A model generated the notes under the pieces. The model was not told the origin of the DNA, ran no database searches, and saw only the letters and a list, made by a program, of their open reading frames with translations. Positions 1-7,727 of a stretch of DNA of 9,478 bases are shown one piece after another. Both the position numbers and the translations under genes were made by a program. Numbering within the stretch: the first letter of the stretch is position 1; the number at the start of each line of letters is the position of its first letter. Location of the stretch: NCBI GenBank assembly GCA_002362595.1, contig DEUO01000002.1, positions 12,330-21,807 of the forward strand. Direction: 5' to 3'. The stretch comes from Caryophanales bacterium UBA3260 (GTDB lineage Bacteria; Bacillota_I; Bacilli_A; RF39; UBA660).

Positions 1-1
1 T

Positions 2-598
2 ACTTATACAGTAAAATCAGGTACTATACTTGGTAAAGTAGCTAAATACTCAATTATAGTTATTCTAGCATTTATAATTATTCTATATTTAGTATATCGT
101 TCTACTAAAAAAATAAAGATAGTTAAAAAGATTAAAAAAGAAGATAAAATGAAATATATTGATCAACTAACATCTTTAAAAAATAGAAATTACTTAAACG
201 AAAATATTACTAATTGGAATAAAAATACAATCTATCCACAAGCAGCAATTATCATCGATTTAAATCAAGTAAGAAATATCAATGATACATTAGGTTATGA
301 ACAAGGTGATGCTCAAATAAAAGCTGCAGCTAATGTTCTAATAAAAACTCAGTTAGATAATACTGATATAATGAGAACAGATGGCAATGAATACCTAATC
401 TATCTAGTTGGATATCAAGAAAAACAAGTTATAAGTTATATTAGAAAATTATATAAAGAATTCAAAAACCTACCATATGAGCATGGTGCATCAATTGGAT
501 ATAGTATGATTACTAACGATATGAAAACAATTGAAGATGCAATCAACGAAGCTGTTGAAGACATGCGTAATAAGAAAAACGAATTAGAAGAGGAATAA
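2..598 (+). CDS. Membrane-anchored protein with a degenerate GGDEF domain (5' end outside window)
   Basis: The reading frame is open from base 2 with no stop, so the gene starts left of the window; the ATG at 149 lies inside the protein and is not a likely start. What is visible is a short probably extracytoplasmic stretch, one hydrophobic membrane segment (bases 50-97), a Lys-rich linker, then a GGDEF domain beginning at DQLTSLKNR (about base 161), matching the family's D-x-LT-x-L-x-NR. The Asp of the first metal-binding strand is kept (bases 257-259, in DLNQVRNINDTLG). The signature loop reads RTDGNEY (bases 374-394) instead of RxGGDEF, and there is no RxxD inhibitory site before it. GGDEF domains normally make cyclic di-GMP from two GTP. 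With Asn at the metal/catalytic position of the loop, this one is more likely a nucleotide-binding or regulatory domain; that is inference. Its stop codon is one base from the next gene. Confidence 0.85.
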   Translation, partial: TYTVKSGTILGKVAKYSIIVILAFIIILYLVYRSTKKIKIVKKIKKEDKMKYIDQLTSLKNRNYLNENITNWNKNTIYPQAAIIIDLNQVRNINDTLGYEQGDAQIKAAANVLIKTQLDNTDIMRTDGNEYLIYLVGYQEKQVISYIRKLYKEFKNLPYEHGASIGYSMITNDMKTIEDAINEAVEDMRNKKNELEEE

Positions 599-599
599 A

Positions 600-1547
600 A
601 TGAAAAAAAGGGAAAAAAGAAGCTTCTTCAAACGCTTTTGGAACGCTTTCTGGCGACCTGAAATGCTTATTCTACCTGGACAAATCGCTTACTTCCTATT
701 CCTATCAGTAGTACCAACACTTACCTTAATAAGTTATGCTTGTTCATACTTGAATTTATCTAATGATTTATTTCAAAACTTATTTTCTCATGTGCTAAGC
801 TCTGATATTGCTGAATTGGTAACTCCAATAATAACTTCAACCAAAATAACTCCAACATTCTTTATAAGTTTAGGAATAGGGTACTTTATTGCTAGTAATG
901 GAATGTCATCTATTATAGTAGCATCAAATACAATATATGGAATAAAAGACTCTGGATTCTTCCGTCGTCGCTTAAAAGCAATTGCTATGGAATTAGTTAT
1001 TGTTCTTCTATTTATCTTCATAATCTTAGTTCCTTTATTTGGTTCAAGTATTATAAGTATATTAAGATACTTTAACTTAGATTCTGAAACAACATCAATA
1101 ATATCTAATATATTTAATTTAATGGATGGTCCATTATCATGGTTAATTATCTTCATCTTCATTAAATTACTATACACAATGGCTCCTGATTGTAAAATAC
1201 CAAGTCGTAGTGTAAATGGAGGAGCTATATTTACTACAATTGCTTGGATTATTGTAACAGCTATATATTCATACTATATATCTCATTTTGCTAATTATTC
1301 ATTATTCTATGGTGCTCTTGCCAACATCGTCATCTTAATGATTTGGGTATATATTCTATCATATACATTGGTTATTGGAATGGCGATGAACTACCATGAA
1401 TCACTTGAAAAAACAGGAGTAATAGAAATAACTAAACTAATAGAAGAATCTGCAAATAGTGCTCCAATAATGGAAGAAGAACCTAAAAAAATAACAAACC
1501 AATTAAAAACAAAAATAAATAAAAAAGATAAAGTTTCTCAAAAATAG
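600..1547 (+). CDS. YihY/virulence factor BrkB family inner membrane protein
   Basis: This 315-residue polytopic membrane protein shows the YihY/BrkB (formerly RNase BN) hallmarks. TM1 contains GQIAYFLFLSVVPTL (about residues 27-41), and the C-terminal membrane part contains an NGGAIFTTIAW segment (about 206-216), YGALAN and IWVYILSYTLVIGMAMN (about 248-264). I count six hydrophobic segments, near residues 27-47, 83-105, 126-150, 176-194, 207-227 and 237-261, followed by a charged Lys/Glu-rich cytoplasmic tail of about 50 residues. The biochemical role of the family is not settled; the old RNase BN assignment was wrong. The start is supported by AGGA at 591-594, five bases upstream and inside the end of the GGDEF gene, so the two genes are probably translationally coupled in one operon. 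The stop codon falls in the terminator hairpin that ends the operon. Confidence 0.9.
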   Translation: MKKREKRSFFKRFWNAFWRPEMLILPGQIAYFLFLSVVPTLTLISYACSYLNLSNDLFQNLFSHVLSSDIAELVTPIITSTKITPTFFISLGIGYFIASNGMSSIIVASNTIYGIKDSGFFRRRLKAIAMELVIVLLFIFIILVPLFGSSIISILRYFNLDSETTSIISNIFNLMDGPLSWLIIFIFIKLLYTMAPDCKIPSRSVNGGAIFTTIAWIIVTAIYSYYISHFANYSLFYGALANIVILMIWVYILSYTLVIGMAMNYHESLEKTGVIEITKLIEESANSAPIMEEEPKKITNQLKTKINKKDKVSQK

Positions 1548-1559
1548 AGGAACTTTTTT
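1530..1559 (+). terminator. Intrinsic terminator after the YihY-family gene
   Basis: AAAGTTTCTC (1530-1539) pairs over ten positions, with one G-T wobble, with GAGGAACTTT (1547-1556) around a seven-base loop. A run of six T (1554-1559) overlaps the right arm and continues it. The left arm is coding sequence, and the TAG stop (1545-1547) lies in the loop and at the base of the right arm. Confidence 0.85.
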
Positions 1560-1570
1560 ATTAATTTCCT

Positions 1571-1610
1571 TTAAAAATTAACATTAATTAGATATAATAA
1601 AAAAGGTGAT
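1571..1610 (+). promoter_or_regulatory. Promoter and ribosome binding site of tex
   Basis: A perfect -10 box TATAAT lies at 1593-1598. The best -35 candidate is weak: TTAAAA at 1571-1576 (16-base spacer) or TTTAAA at 1570-1575 (17-base spacer), each matching TTGACA at four of six positions. AAGGTGAT (1603-1610) is the ribosome binding site, five bases before the ATG at 1616. A start of transcription seven bases after the -10 box would fall at about 1605, giving a leader of only about 11 bases that begins at the binding site. Confidence 0.65.
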
Positions 1611-1615
1611 TAAAA

Positions 1616-3790
1616 ATGGAAGAATTTACAATAAATCAAGATGTAATAAACTTTTTAGTAACAAGTTTAAATCTTAAAGAAACACAAATAAAAGAAGTAT
1701 TATCACTTCTTGCCGAAGGAGCAACAATTCCATTCATTGCTAGATATCGTAAAGAAAAAACAGGTAATCTTAATGAAGATGAAATAAGAGCTATAGAAGA
1801 ACAATATAAATATCAATTAAATCTATATAATAGAAAAGAAGATGTTATTAGACTTATTGATGAAAAAGGTATGTTAACTCCTGAAATTCAAGATAGTATT
1901 ATGAAATGTGTAAAACTAACTGAAGTAGAAGATATCTATCGACCTTACAAAGAAAAGAAAAAGACTAAAGCAAGTGAAGCTATTAAAAATGGTCTAGAAC
2001 CACTAGCTAAAATGATTATGTCATTTCCAACAACTGGTTCACTAGAAGAAATGGCTAAAAAATTTGTAAATGAAAATGTTAAAGATACTAATGCCGCTAT
2101 AGAAGGAGCAGGATATATTATTGCTGAATGGATAAGTGATAACGCAGGATATCGTAAATGGATTCGTTATAATGTCTATAATAATGGTACTATTACATCT
2201 AAACTAAAAAAGAATGCTGAAGATCCTAAAAAACTATATGAAATGTATTACGACTTTCAAGATAAAATTAAATATATAAAACATTATCGTGTATTAGCTT
2301 TAAATAGAGGCGAAGCAGAAAAAATATTAACAGTATCATTAGATATGGATAATGATGCGATAGAATCATACCTAGAATCAAAACTAATTAAAAATAAAGA
2401 ATCATTTGTAGTTGAACTAGTAATATCTAGTATTAAAGATTCATTAAAACGTTTAATATTACCAAGCATTGAAAGAGAAATACGTAGTGAACTAACAGAA
2501 AAATCTGAAAATTTAGCAATAGAGACATTTGGTGTTAACTTAGAACATTTACTTCTAACAAGACCAATAAAAGGAATGACTGTTCTAGGTTTCGATCCTG
2601 GATATGTTAATGGATGCAAACTAGCTGTTGTCGACCAAAATGGTACATACCTTGACTCAACAGTTATAAAACCATTCCTAAATGGTTCCAATCAAGATAA
2701 ATATATTGAACAAAGTAAAGTAATAGTTAAAAACCTAATCGAAAAATATAAAGTAGATATTATCTCTATTGGAAATGGAACAGCATCTCGTGAATCAGAA
2801 AAATTCTGCGCTGAACTAATAAAAGAATATAATCTAAATTGTAAATATGTTATTACATCAGAAGCAGGAGCATCTATTTATAGTGCATCAAAACTAGCTA
2901 TTGAAGAATTTCCAGACTTAGCAGTAGAAAAACGTAGCGCAGTATCTATTGGTAGAAGACTACAAGACCCTCTATCAGAACTAGTTAAAATAGATCCTAA
3001 ATCAATTGGTGTCGGTGAATATCAACACGATGTTAATCAAAAAGCCCTTGGTGAAGCTCTAGACTTTACAACATCTAAAGTAGTAAATAATGTTGGTGTA
3101 AACATCAATACAGCATCTAAAAGTATTCTAAAATATGTATCTGGTTTAACTAAATCAGTTATCGAAAATATCTTCAAATATAAAGAATCTAAAAAAATAT
3201 CATCACGTGAAGAAATAAAAAAGATAAAAGGAATGACTGATAAAGTATATGAACAATCAATTGGATTCTTAAGAATACCAGATGGTATTAATCCATTAGA
3301 TAAAACTGGTATCCATCCAGAAAGTTATGATATAACTAATTCACTACTATCAAAACTATCTCTAGATATAAAAGATATAAATACTGATAATTTTAAAGAA
3401 ACACTTAATAAACAAGATGTTAATAAATTATCACAAGAATTAAATACAGATATCTATACATTACAAGATATAATAAAAGAACTATTAAATCCAGGTTTAG
3501 ACCCTCGTGATGAATTAGAAGCACCAATTCTAAAAAGCGATGTATTACATATAGAAGACTTAAAAACTGGTATGGAATTACAAGGTACAGTACGTAATGT
3601 AGCATCATTTGGAGCTTTCGTAGATATCGGTTTACACGATGATGGTTTAATCCACATCTCTAAAATGAGTAAATCATTTGTTAAAAATCCTAACGATATA
3701 GTACATGTCGGAGATATCATAACTTGTTACGTTGATTCAATAGATTTAGAAAAACAAAAAGTTCAATTAAGTTTAATAAAGAATGCCTAA
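1616..3790 (+). CDS. tex: Tex-family RNA-binding transcription accessory protein (S1 domain)
   Basis: The 724-residue length is typical of Tex (B. subtilis YdcI, E. coli YhgF). The domain order is canonical. A helical Tex N-terminal region contains FIARYRKEKTG (near 40-50) and DIYRPYKEKKKTKA (near 105-118). A YqgF/RuvC-like RNase H-fold domain starts at VLGFDPG with Asp327, followed by GNGTASRE (386-393) and SEAGASIYSASKLA. Helix-hairpin-helix repeats begin near VGVNINTAS (493-501). A C-terminal S1 domain runs from about residue 649 to 720 (GTVRNVASFGAFVDIG, DGLIHISKMS). Tex is a cytoplasmic nucleic-acid-binding factor linked to transcription and RNA handling; its exact activity is still debated. 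It has its own promoter and terminator and looks monocistronic. No truncation or unusual residue was seen. Confidence 0.97.
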   Translation: MEEFTINQDVINFLVTSLNLKETQIKEVLSLLAEGATIPFIARYRKEKTGNLNEDEIRAIEEQYKYQLNLYNRKEDVIRLIDEKGMLTPEIQDSIMKCVKLTEVEDIYRPYKEKKKTKASEAIKNGLEPLAKMIMSFPTTGSLEEMAKKFVNENVKDTNAAIEGAGYIIAEWISDNAGYRKWIRYNVYNNGTITSKLKKNAEDPKKLYEMYYDFQDKIKYIKHYRVLALNRGEAEKILTVSLDMDNDAIESYLESKLIKNKESFVVELVISSIKDSLKRLILPSIEREIRSELTEKSENLAIETFGVNLEHLLLTRPIKGMTVLGFDPGYVNGCKLAVVDQNGTYLDSTVIKPFLNGSNQDKYIEQSKVIVKNLIEKYKVDIISIGNGTASRESEKFCAELIKEYNLNCKYVITSEAGASIYSASKLAIEEFPDLAVEKRSAVSIGRRLQDPLSELVKIDPKSIGVGEYQHDVNQKALGEALDFTTSKVVNNVGVNINTASKSILKYVSGLTKSVIENIFKYKESKKISSREEIKKIKGMTDKVYEQSIGFLRIPDGINPLDKTGIHPESYDITNSLLSKLSLDIKDINTDNFKETLNKQDVNKLSQELNTDIYTLQDIIKELLNPGLDPRDELEAPILKSDVLHIEDLKTGMELQGTVRNVASFGAFVDIGLHDDGLIHISKMSKSFVKNPNDIVHVGDIITCYVDSIDLEKQKVQLSLIKNA

Positions 3791-3808
3791 CCACAAGACA
3801 TTCTTTTT
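3778..3808 (+). terminator. Intrinsic terminator after tex
   Basis: AAAGAATG (3778-3785) is perfectly complementary to CATTCTTT (3799-3806), with a 13-base loop, and is followed by T residues up to 3808 and then ATT. The left arm is the last coding sequence of tex, and its TAA stop (3788-3790) lies in the loop. The eight-pair stem is A/T-rich, so it is weaker than the other two terminators. Confidence 0.7.
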
Positions 3809-3842
3809 ATTGCTCATAAATATCATTTTTTACTCTTTATAA

Positions 3843-3896
3843 TTAATAAAAATGCCATTATGTGGTATAATAATCTACGTATATAAAGAAAGAGGT
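3843..3896 (+). promoter_or_regulatory. Extended -10 promoter of the LTA synthase-asnB operon
   Basis: TGTGGTATAAT (3861-3871) contains a perfect -10 box (3866-3871) preceded by TG-N, the extended -10 motif. TTAATA (3843-3848) is a four-of-six -35 match at an ideal 17-base spacing. Transcription would start near 3878, giving a leader of about 24 bases. The ribosome binding site is GAGGT (3892-3896), five bases before the ATG at 3902. There is no room for a riboswitch. Confidence 0.75.
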
Positions 3897-3901
3897 ATCA
3901 T

Positions 3902-5839
3902 ATGAAAAACATCAAAATCCACCCATTTATTTATTTTTTAATATCTATCTTATACTTAGAAATAATTACTAAAATAGTAATATCAAAACAGATACTTAAC
4001 ATTGGATTAATATATACAATAATATTTTCTATACCATTAATTATACTATTAACAATATTAACAAAAATATTTAATAAAACAATAAATAAAGTATTATTAT
4101 ATTTATTAACATTAATACTAACAATCTACTTTGAAGTACAATATATCTTTTATATTCTATTCTCAGTACCTTTTTCCTTTTCAACCATAGGTCTTGCTAA
4201 TCAAGCCCTTGATTTCGTCTCTATAATTAAAGATACTATAATAACTCATCTACCAATATTCATATCTATATTAATACCATTCATCTTATTGCTAATAATC
4301 AGTCGTAAAATAGATACAACAAGATATCATAAACAAACAATAACATCTTTAATTATAATGTTAATAATTTCATACTTATCAACATTTATCTTCTTAATAC
4401 CAAATAAAAACGAGGATAATTCTCCATATAAGTTATATTATAATATTGATGATCAATCTTCTATAATAAATAATTTTGGTATGTTAACCTATACTAAAAT
4501 AGATATAAAAAGAATGATATTCGGTTATGAAACAGAACTATCTAATGAGACCTTACCAGAAATAAAATATGAACATGAAGAAGCAATAAAAGAATATGGT
4601 AATAATATTTTAGATCTTAACTTAACAGAATCTTCATCAGAAGAAATAAATAGATTAAATAATTATATATCTAATCAAGTACCTACCAATAAAACAGAAT
4701 ATACTGGTATGTTCAAAAACAAGAATCTAATCTTTATCTTAGCCGAAGGCTTTAACGAAATAGCTGTTGATGAGACAAGAACACCAACCCTATATAAACT
4801 TGCAAATAATGGTTTTGTCTTTAAAAACTTTTATTCTCCAGTATTCCTAAGTACAACTGGTGGTGAATTTCAAGCAACAACAGGACTTATCCCAACTCAA
4901 CCGATATTAAAGTCATGGAAAGATAATCAACCAACAATATCTTTTGCTTTGGGTAATGCTTTTTCTAAATTAAATTATCGTGTTCAAAGTTATCACGATT
5001 GGACTTATACATATTATAAACGTAATGCTACTATGGCAACACTTGGATTCACAAATTATACAGGATGTGGTAATGGTTTAGAACAAAGAATGGATTGTAC
5101 ATGGTTACCTCTTGATTCAGAAATGGTAAATGTAACAACTCCAGACTACTTAGGTAAGGAAGGAAATTTTGTTACTTATTATGTTTCAGTAAGTGGTCAT
5201 TCCCCATATGCTGCTGGAGATAATATTGCCAAGTTACATTTAGATTCTGTCTCATCATTAAATTATCCAGACCCAGTAAAATACTATCTAGCTGCTCAAG
5301 TAGAACTAGATAAAATGCTAGAAAATCTTTTACAAAAATTAGAAGAATCAGGCGAACTAAAAGATACAGTAATAGCACTAGTAGGAGATCATTATCCATA
5401 TACATTGTCAACAGAAGAAGTTAATACCGCTGCAACATATCAAAAAGATGGTATAATAGAAATAAATAGAAGTAATTTTATTCTATGGAATAGTGAAATT
5501 GAAGAACCAATAATAGTAGATAAAGTAGGAAGTCAAATAGATGTCTTACCAACATTATTAAATCTATTTGGTGTTGATTATGACTCTAGATTAATTGTCG
5601 GTAAAGACATACTAAGTAATGCAGAAGGAATAGCTATCTTCTCTAATCGTAGTTGGGTTACTGATATTGGTTCATATAATTCTAGTTCACGTACATTTAC
5701 ATTAAAAGAAGGCAAAGAACTAACAGATGAAACACAACAAGAATATATAAGCCGTATAAATAGACGTGTAGCTAACAATTTCACAATAAGCAAATTAATT
5801 ATTGATAATAATTATTATCAACATATCTTAGGAAGTTAA
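3902..5839 (+). CDS. LTA synthase family membrane phosphotransferase (sulfatase fold)
   Basis: This 645-residue protein has five N-terminal membrane segments (about residues 8-27, 31-53, 63-85, 112-135, 147-168), then a linker and an extracytoplasmic alkaline-phosphatase/sulfatase-type domain, the LtaS architecture. LtaS-type enzymes move glycerol phosphate from phosphatidylglycerol onto a lipid-anchored chain. Counterparts of the key S. aureus LtaS residues can be placed: metal ligand Glu282 (in ILAEGF), nucleophile Thr318 (STTGGEF), Arg374 (YKRN), His433 (SGHSPY), and Asp496-His497 (VGDHYP). The late QIDVLPTLLNLFG motif also fits. Only two Cys exist (389 and 399), both in the outside domain. 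The usual Asp two residues after the nucleophile is Gly320. The start is fixed by GAGGT five bases upstream. It shares an operon with asnB. The polymer made could differ from classical LTA, so I give no gene symbol. Confidence 0.93.
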   Translation: MKNIKIHPFIYFLISILYLEIITKIVISKQILNIGLIYTIIFSIPLIILLTILTKIFNKTINKVLLYLLTLILTIYFEVQYIFYILFSVPFSFSTIGLANQALDFVSIIKDTIITHLPIFISILIPFILLLIISRKIDTTRYHKQTITSLIIMLIISYLSTFIFLIPNKNEDNSPYKLYYNIDDQSSIINNFGMLTYTKIDIKRMIFGYETELSNETLPEIKYEHEEAIKEYGNNILDLNLTESSSEEINRLNNYISNQVPTNKTEYTGMFKNKNLIFILAEGFNEIAVDETRTPTLYKLANNGFVFKNFYSPVFLSTTGGEFQATTGLIPTQPILKSWKDNQPTISFALGNAFSKLNYRVQSYHDWTYTYYKRNATMATLGFTNYTGCGNGLEQRMDCTWLPLDSEMVNVTTPDYLGKEGNFVTYYVSVSGHSPYAAGDNIAKLHLDSVSSLNYPDPVKYYLAAQVELDKMLENLLQKLEESGELKDTVIALVGDHYPYTLSTEEVNTAATYQKDGIIEINRSNFILWNSEIEEPIIVDKVGSQIDVLPTLLNLFGVDYDSRLIVGKDILSNAEGIAIFSNRSWVTDIGSYNSSSRTFTLKEGKELTDETQQEYISRINRRVANNFTISKLIIDNNYYQHILGS

Positions 5840-5845
5840 GGTGAT
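5840..5845 (+). promoter_or_regulatory. Ribosome binding site of asnB
   Basis: GGTGAT directly follows the TAA stop of the LTA-synthase-family gene and sits three bases before the asnB ATG. It fills most of the nine-base gap, so ribosomes ending on the first gene can readily restart on asnB. No promoter fits in the gap. Confidence 0.75.
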
Positions 5846-5848
5846 ATT

Positions 5849-7675
5849 ATGTGTGGTATAGCTGGATATATAAGTACTACCAAAAAACCAACAAAAAAAA
5901 TACTAAAATCAATGACTGATAGAATAGAACATCGTGGACCTGATTCAGAAGGATTATACTTAGATGATTATGCAGCATTAGGTCATCGTCGTTTATCAAT
6001 TATTGACTTATCAACTGGTGATCAACCAATGTTTAATGAGGATAAATCTATCGTTATTGTCTTTAATGGAGAAATATATAACTATGTTGAACTAAGAGAA
6101 ATTCTAAAAAAAAGTGGTCATAAATTTGTTACAAGTAGTGATACTGAAGTATTAATCCACGGATATGAAGAATGGGGACATGAACTACCCAAAAAATTAC
6201 GTGGTATGTTTGCATTTGCTATTTGGAATAAAAAAGAAAAGGAACTATACTTAGCAAGAGATGGTTGGGGAATTAAGCCACTATACTACTTTGAAAATAA
6301 TAATACCCTTATGTTTGCCTCAGAAATAAAAGCGTTTTTAGATCATCCTGACTTTAAAAAAGAATTTAATGAAGAAATATTATCATCTTATTTATGCTTT
6401 AATTCAACTCCAACCACCGAAACATTCTTTAAAGGAGTATTTCGTTTAGAACCTGGATATCAAATGATATATAAAAATGGTCAAAAGCAATTGGAAAGAT
6501 TTTTCAAACTAGAATTTGATGAAACAGATAAACCTATTGAAGAATATGTTAAAGAAATAACTAAAGCAATGAAAGATTCAGTAAAGCATCATGAAATAGC
6601 AGATGTTGAAGTAGGATCATTCCTATCAAGCGGTATAGACTCATCATATCTAGTATCTATAAGTCATCCAGATAAAACATATACTGTCGGTTATGATAAT
6701 CCTAAATACGATGAAATATCATATGCTAAAGATTTAACAGATAAATTAAAAATAACAAATAAATCTAAAAAAATAACTAAAGAAGAATATATAAAAGTAT
6801 TCCCCAAAATCCAATATCATATGGATGAACCACTTGCTGACCCATCTGCAATAGCACTATACTTTGTTGCAGAAATAGCATCAGAAGATGTAAAAGTAGT
6901 TCTGTCTGGTGAAGGAGCAGATGAATTATTCGGCGGATATAACACATATAAAGAAGAAATAGATCAAGCTTGGTACATGAAAATACCTTATCCAATTCGT
7001 CGTGTAGCATCCGCAATAGCAGGTTTATTTCCAGAAGCTAGAGGTTTTAACTTCATATATCGTCGTGGTCGAAAACTAAAAGATTATAATATCGGTTTAG
7101 GTCGCGTCTTCCGCGATGAAGAAGCAATGAAAATAATTAAACTAAAAAATCAAATTCATACTAAAGATATCGTCGCTCCATATTATGAAGAATATAAAAA
7201 CAATTCTAATATGGTCCAAAGACAAGTAATAGATTTCTACTTCTGGCTAGTAAAAGACTTCTTACATGCGGTCGACCGAAATACCATGATGTTTGGCCTA
7301 GAAGCAAGAACACCATTCCTTGATAAAGAAGTATTTGAAGTAGCAAGACATCTTCCTACATCAGCTAAAGTCAATAAAGAAACAACAAAACCAGCCTTAA
7401 GATTAGCTGCTAAAGAAGTAATTCCAAATGAATCATATAAAAAGAAAAAACTTGGCTTCCCAGTTCCATTAAGAGAATGGATAAAAGAAGATGACTTATA
7501 TGAAAAAATAAAAAAAGAATTTAATACTGAAACAGCTAATAAATTCTTTGATATTAAAAAGATAAATAAATTATTAGAAGACCATAAAAATAATAAAAAA
7601 GATTGTTATAAAAAAATATGGACAATATATACTTTCTTAATATGGTATAAACAGTTTTTTACAGAAGAAGCTTAA
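5849..7675 (+). CDS. asnB: Asparagine synthetase, glutamine-hydrolysing (AsnB type)
   Basis: This 608-residue enzyme makes Asn from Asp, glutamine and ATP. It begins MCGIAGY, with Cys2 as the N-terminal nucleophile after Met removal, which fixes the start. The class II glutaminase domain carries RGPDSEG (29-35), Arg48, FNGEIYNY with Asn73 and Glu75, and SSDTE with Asp98, matching E. coli AsnB residues. The ATP-pyrophosphatase domain has the P-loop SSGIDSS (260-266) and LSGEGADELFGGY (352-364), then LEARTPFLD and KKKLGFPVP. The protein appears complete and catalytically intact. It is the second gene of an operon with an LTA-synthase-family gene, nine bases apart. Some Gram-positive AsnB/LtsA proteins amidate diaminopimelate in peptidoglycan, so an envelope role is possible here, but sequence alone cannot separate that from free asparagine synthesis. 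Confidence 0.96.
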   Translation: MCGIAGYISTTKKPTKKILKSMTDRIEHRGPDSEGLYLDDYAALGHRRLSIIDLSTGDQPMFNEDKSIVIVFNGEIYNYVELREILKKSGHKFVTSSDTEVLIHGYEEWGHELPKKLRGMFAFAIWNKKEKELYLARDGWGIKPLYYFENNNTLMFASEIKAFLDHPDFKKEFNEEILSSYLCFNSTPTTETFFKGVFRLEPGYQMIYKNGQKQLERFFKLEFDETDKPIEEYVKEITKAMKDSVKHHEIADVEVGSFLSSGIDSSYLVSISHPDKTYTVGYDNPKYDEISYAKDLTDKLKITNKSKKITKEEYIKVFPKIQYHMDEPLADPSAIALYFVAEIASEDVKVVLSGEGADELFGGYNTYKEEIDQAWYMKIPYPIRRVASAIAGLFPEARGFNFIYRRGRKLKDYNIGLGRVFRDEEAMKIIKLKNQIHTKDIVAPYYEEYKNNSNMVQRQVIDFYFWLVKDFLHAVDRNTMMFGLEARTPFLDKEVFEVARHLPTSAKVNKETTKPALRLAAKEVIPNESYKKKKLGFPVPLREWIKEDDLYEKIKKEFNTETANKFFDIKKINKLLEDHKNNKKDCYKKIWTIYTFLIWYKQFFTEEA

Positions 7676-7686
7676 TGCTTCTTTTT
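7663..7686 (+). terminator. Intrinsic terminator after asnB
   Basis: AGAAGAAGC (7663-7671) pairs with GCTTCTTTT (7677-7685), nine pairs with one G-T wobble, around the loop TTAAT. A run of five T (7682-7686) finishes the signal. The asnB TAA stop (7673-7675) lies entirely within the five-base loop. Confidence 0.85.
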
Positions 7687-7701
7687 AATTTAAAATATCT
7701 A

Positions 7702-7724
7702 TGATATTATAAAAATAAGGTGAT
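7702..7724 (+). promoter_or_regulatory. Compact extended -10 promoter and ribosome binding site
   Basis: TGATATTAT (7702-7710) is an extended -10 element with TATTAT at 7705-7710. No good -35 box is present: the sequence at 17 bases spacing, TTTTTA (7682-7687), is only a three-of-six match and lies in the terminator T-run. AAGGTGAT (7717-7724) is the ribosome binding site, three bases before the ATG at 7728. The expected transcription start is near 7717, giving a leader of about 11 bases. The module closely resembles the one before tex. Confidence 0.55.
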
Positions 7725-7727
7725 AAT

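Noticed and set aside
149..151. ATG at 149 as the start of the GGDEF gene
   Set aside because: The frame continues open to the window edge with a membrane segment, and there is no convincing ribosome binding site before this ATG.
788..1177. 129-residue open frame on the minus strand
   Set aside because: It is antisense to the membrane segments of the YihY-family gene and has no recognisable motif; a shadow of the A/T-rich code.
2284..2691. 135-residue open frame on the minus strand inside tex
   Set aside because: It is fully covered by the strongly conserved Tex coding sequence and has no family features.
3853..3867. Dyad TGCCA-ttatg-TGGTA in the promoter spacer as an operator
   Set aside because: It has only five pairs with one wobble and overlaps the extended -10 element; too weak to claim a regulator site.
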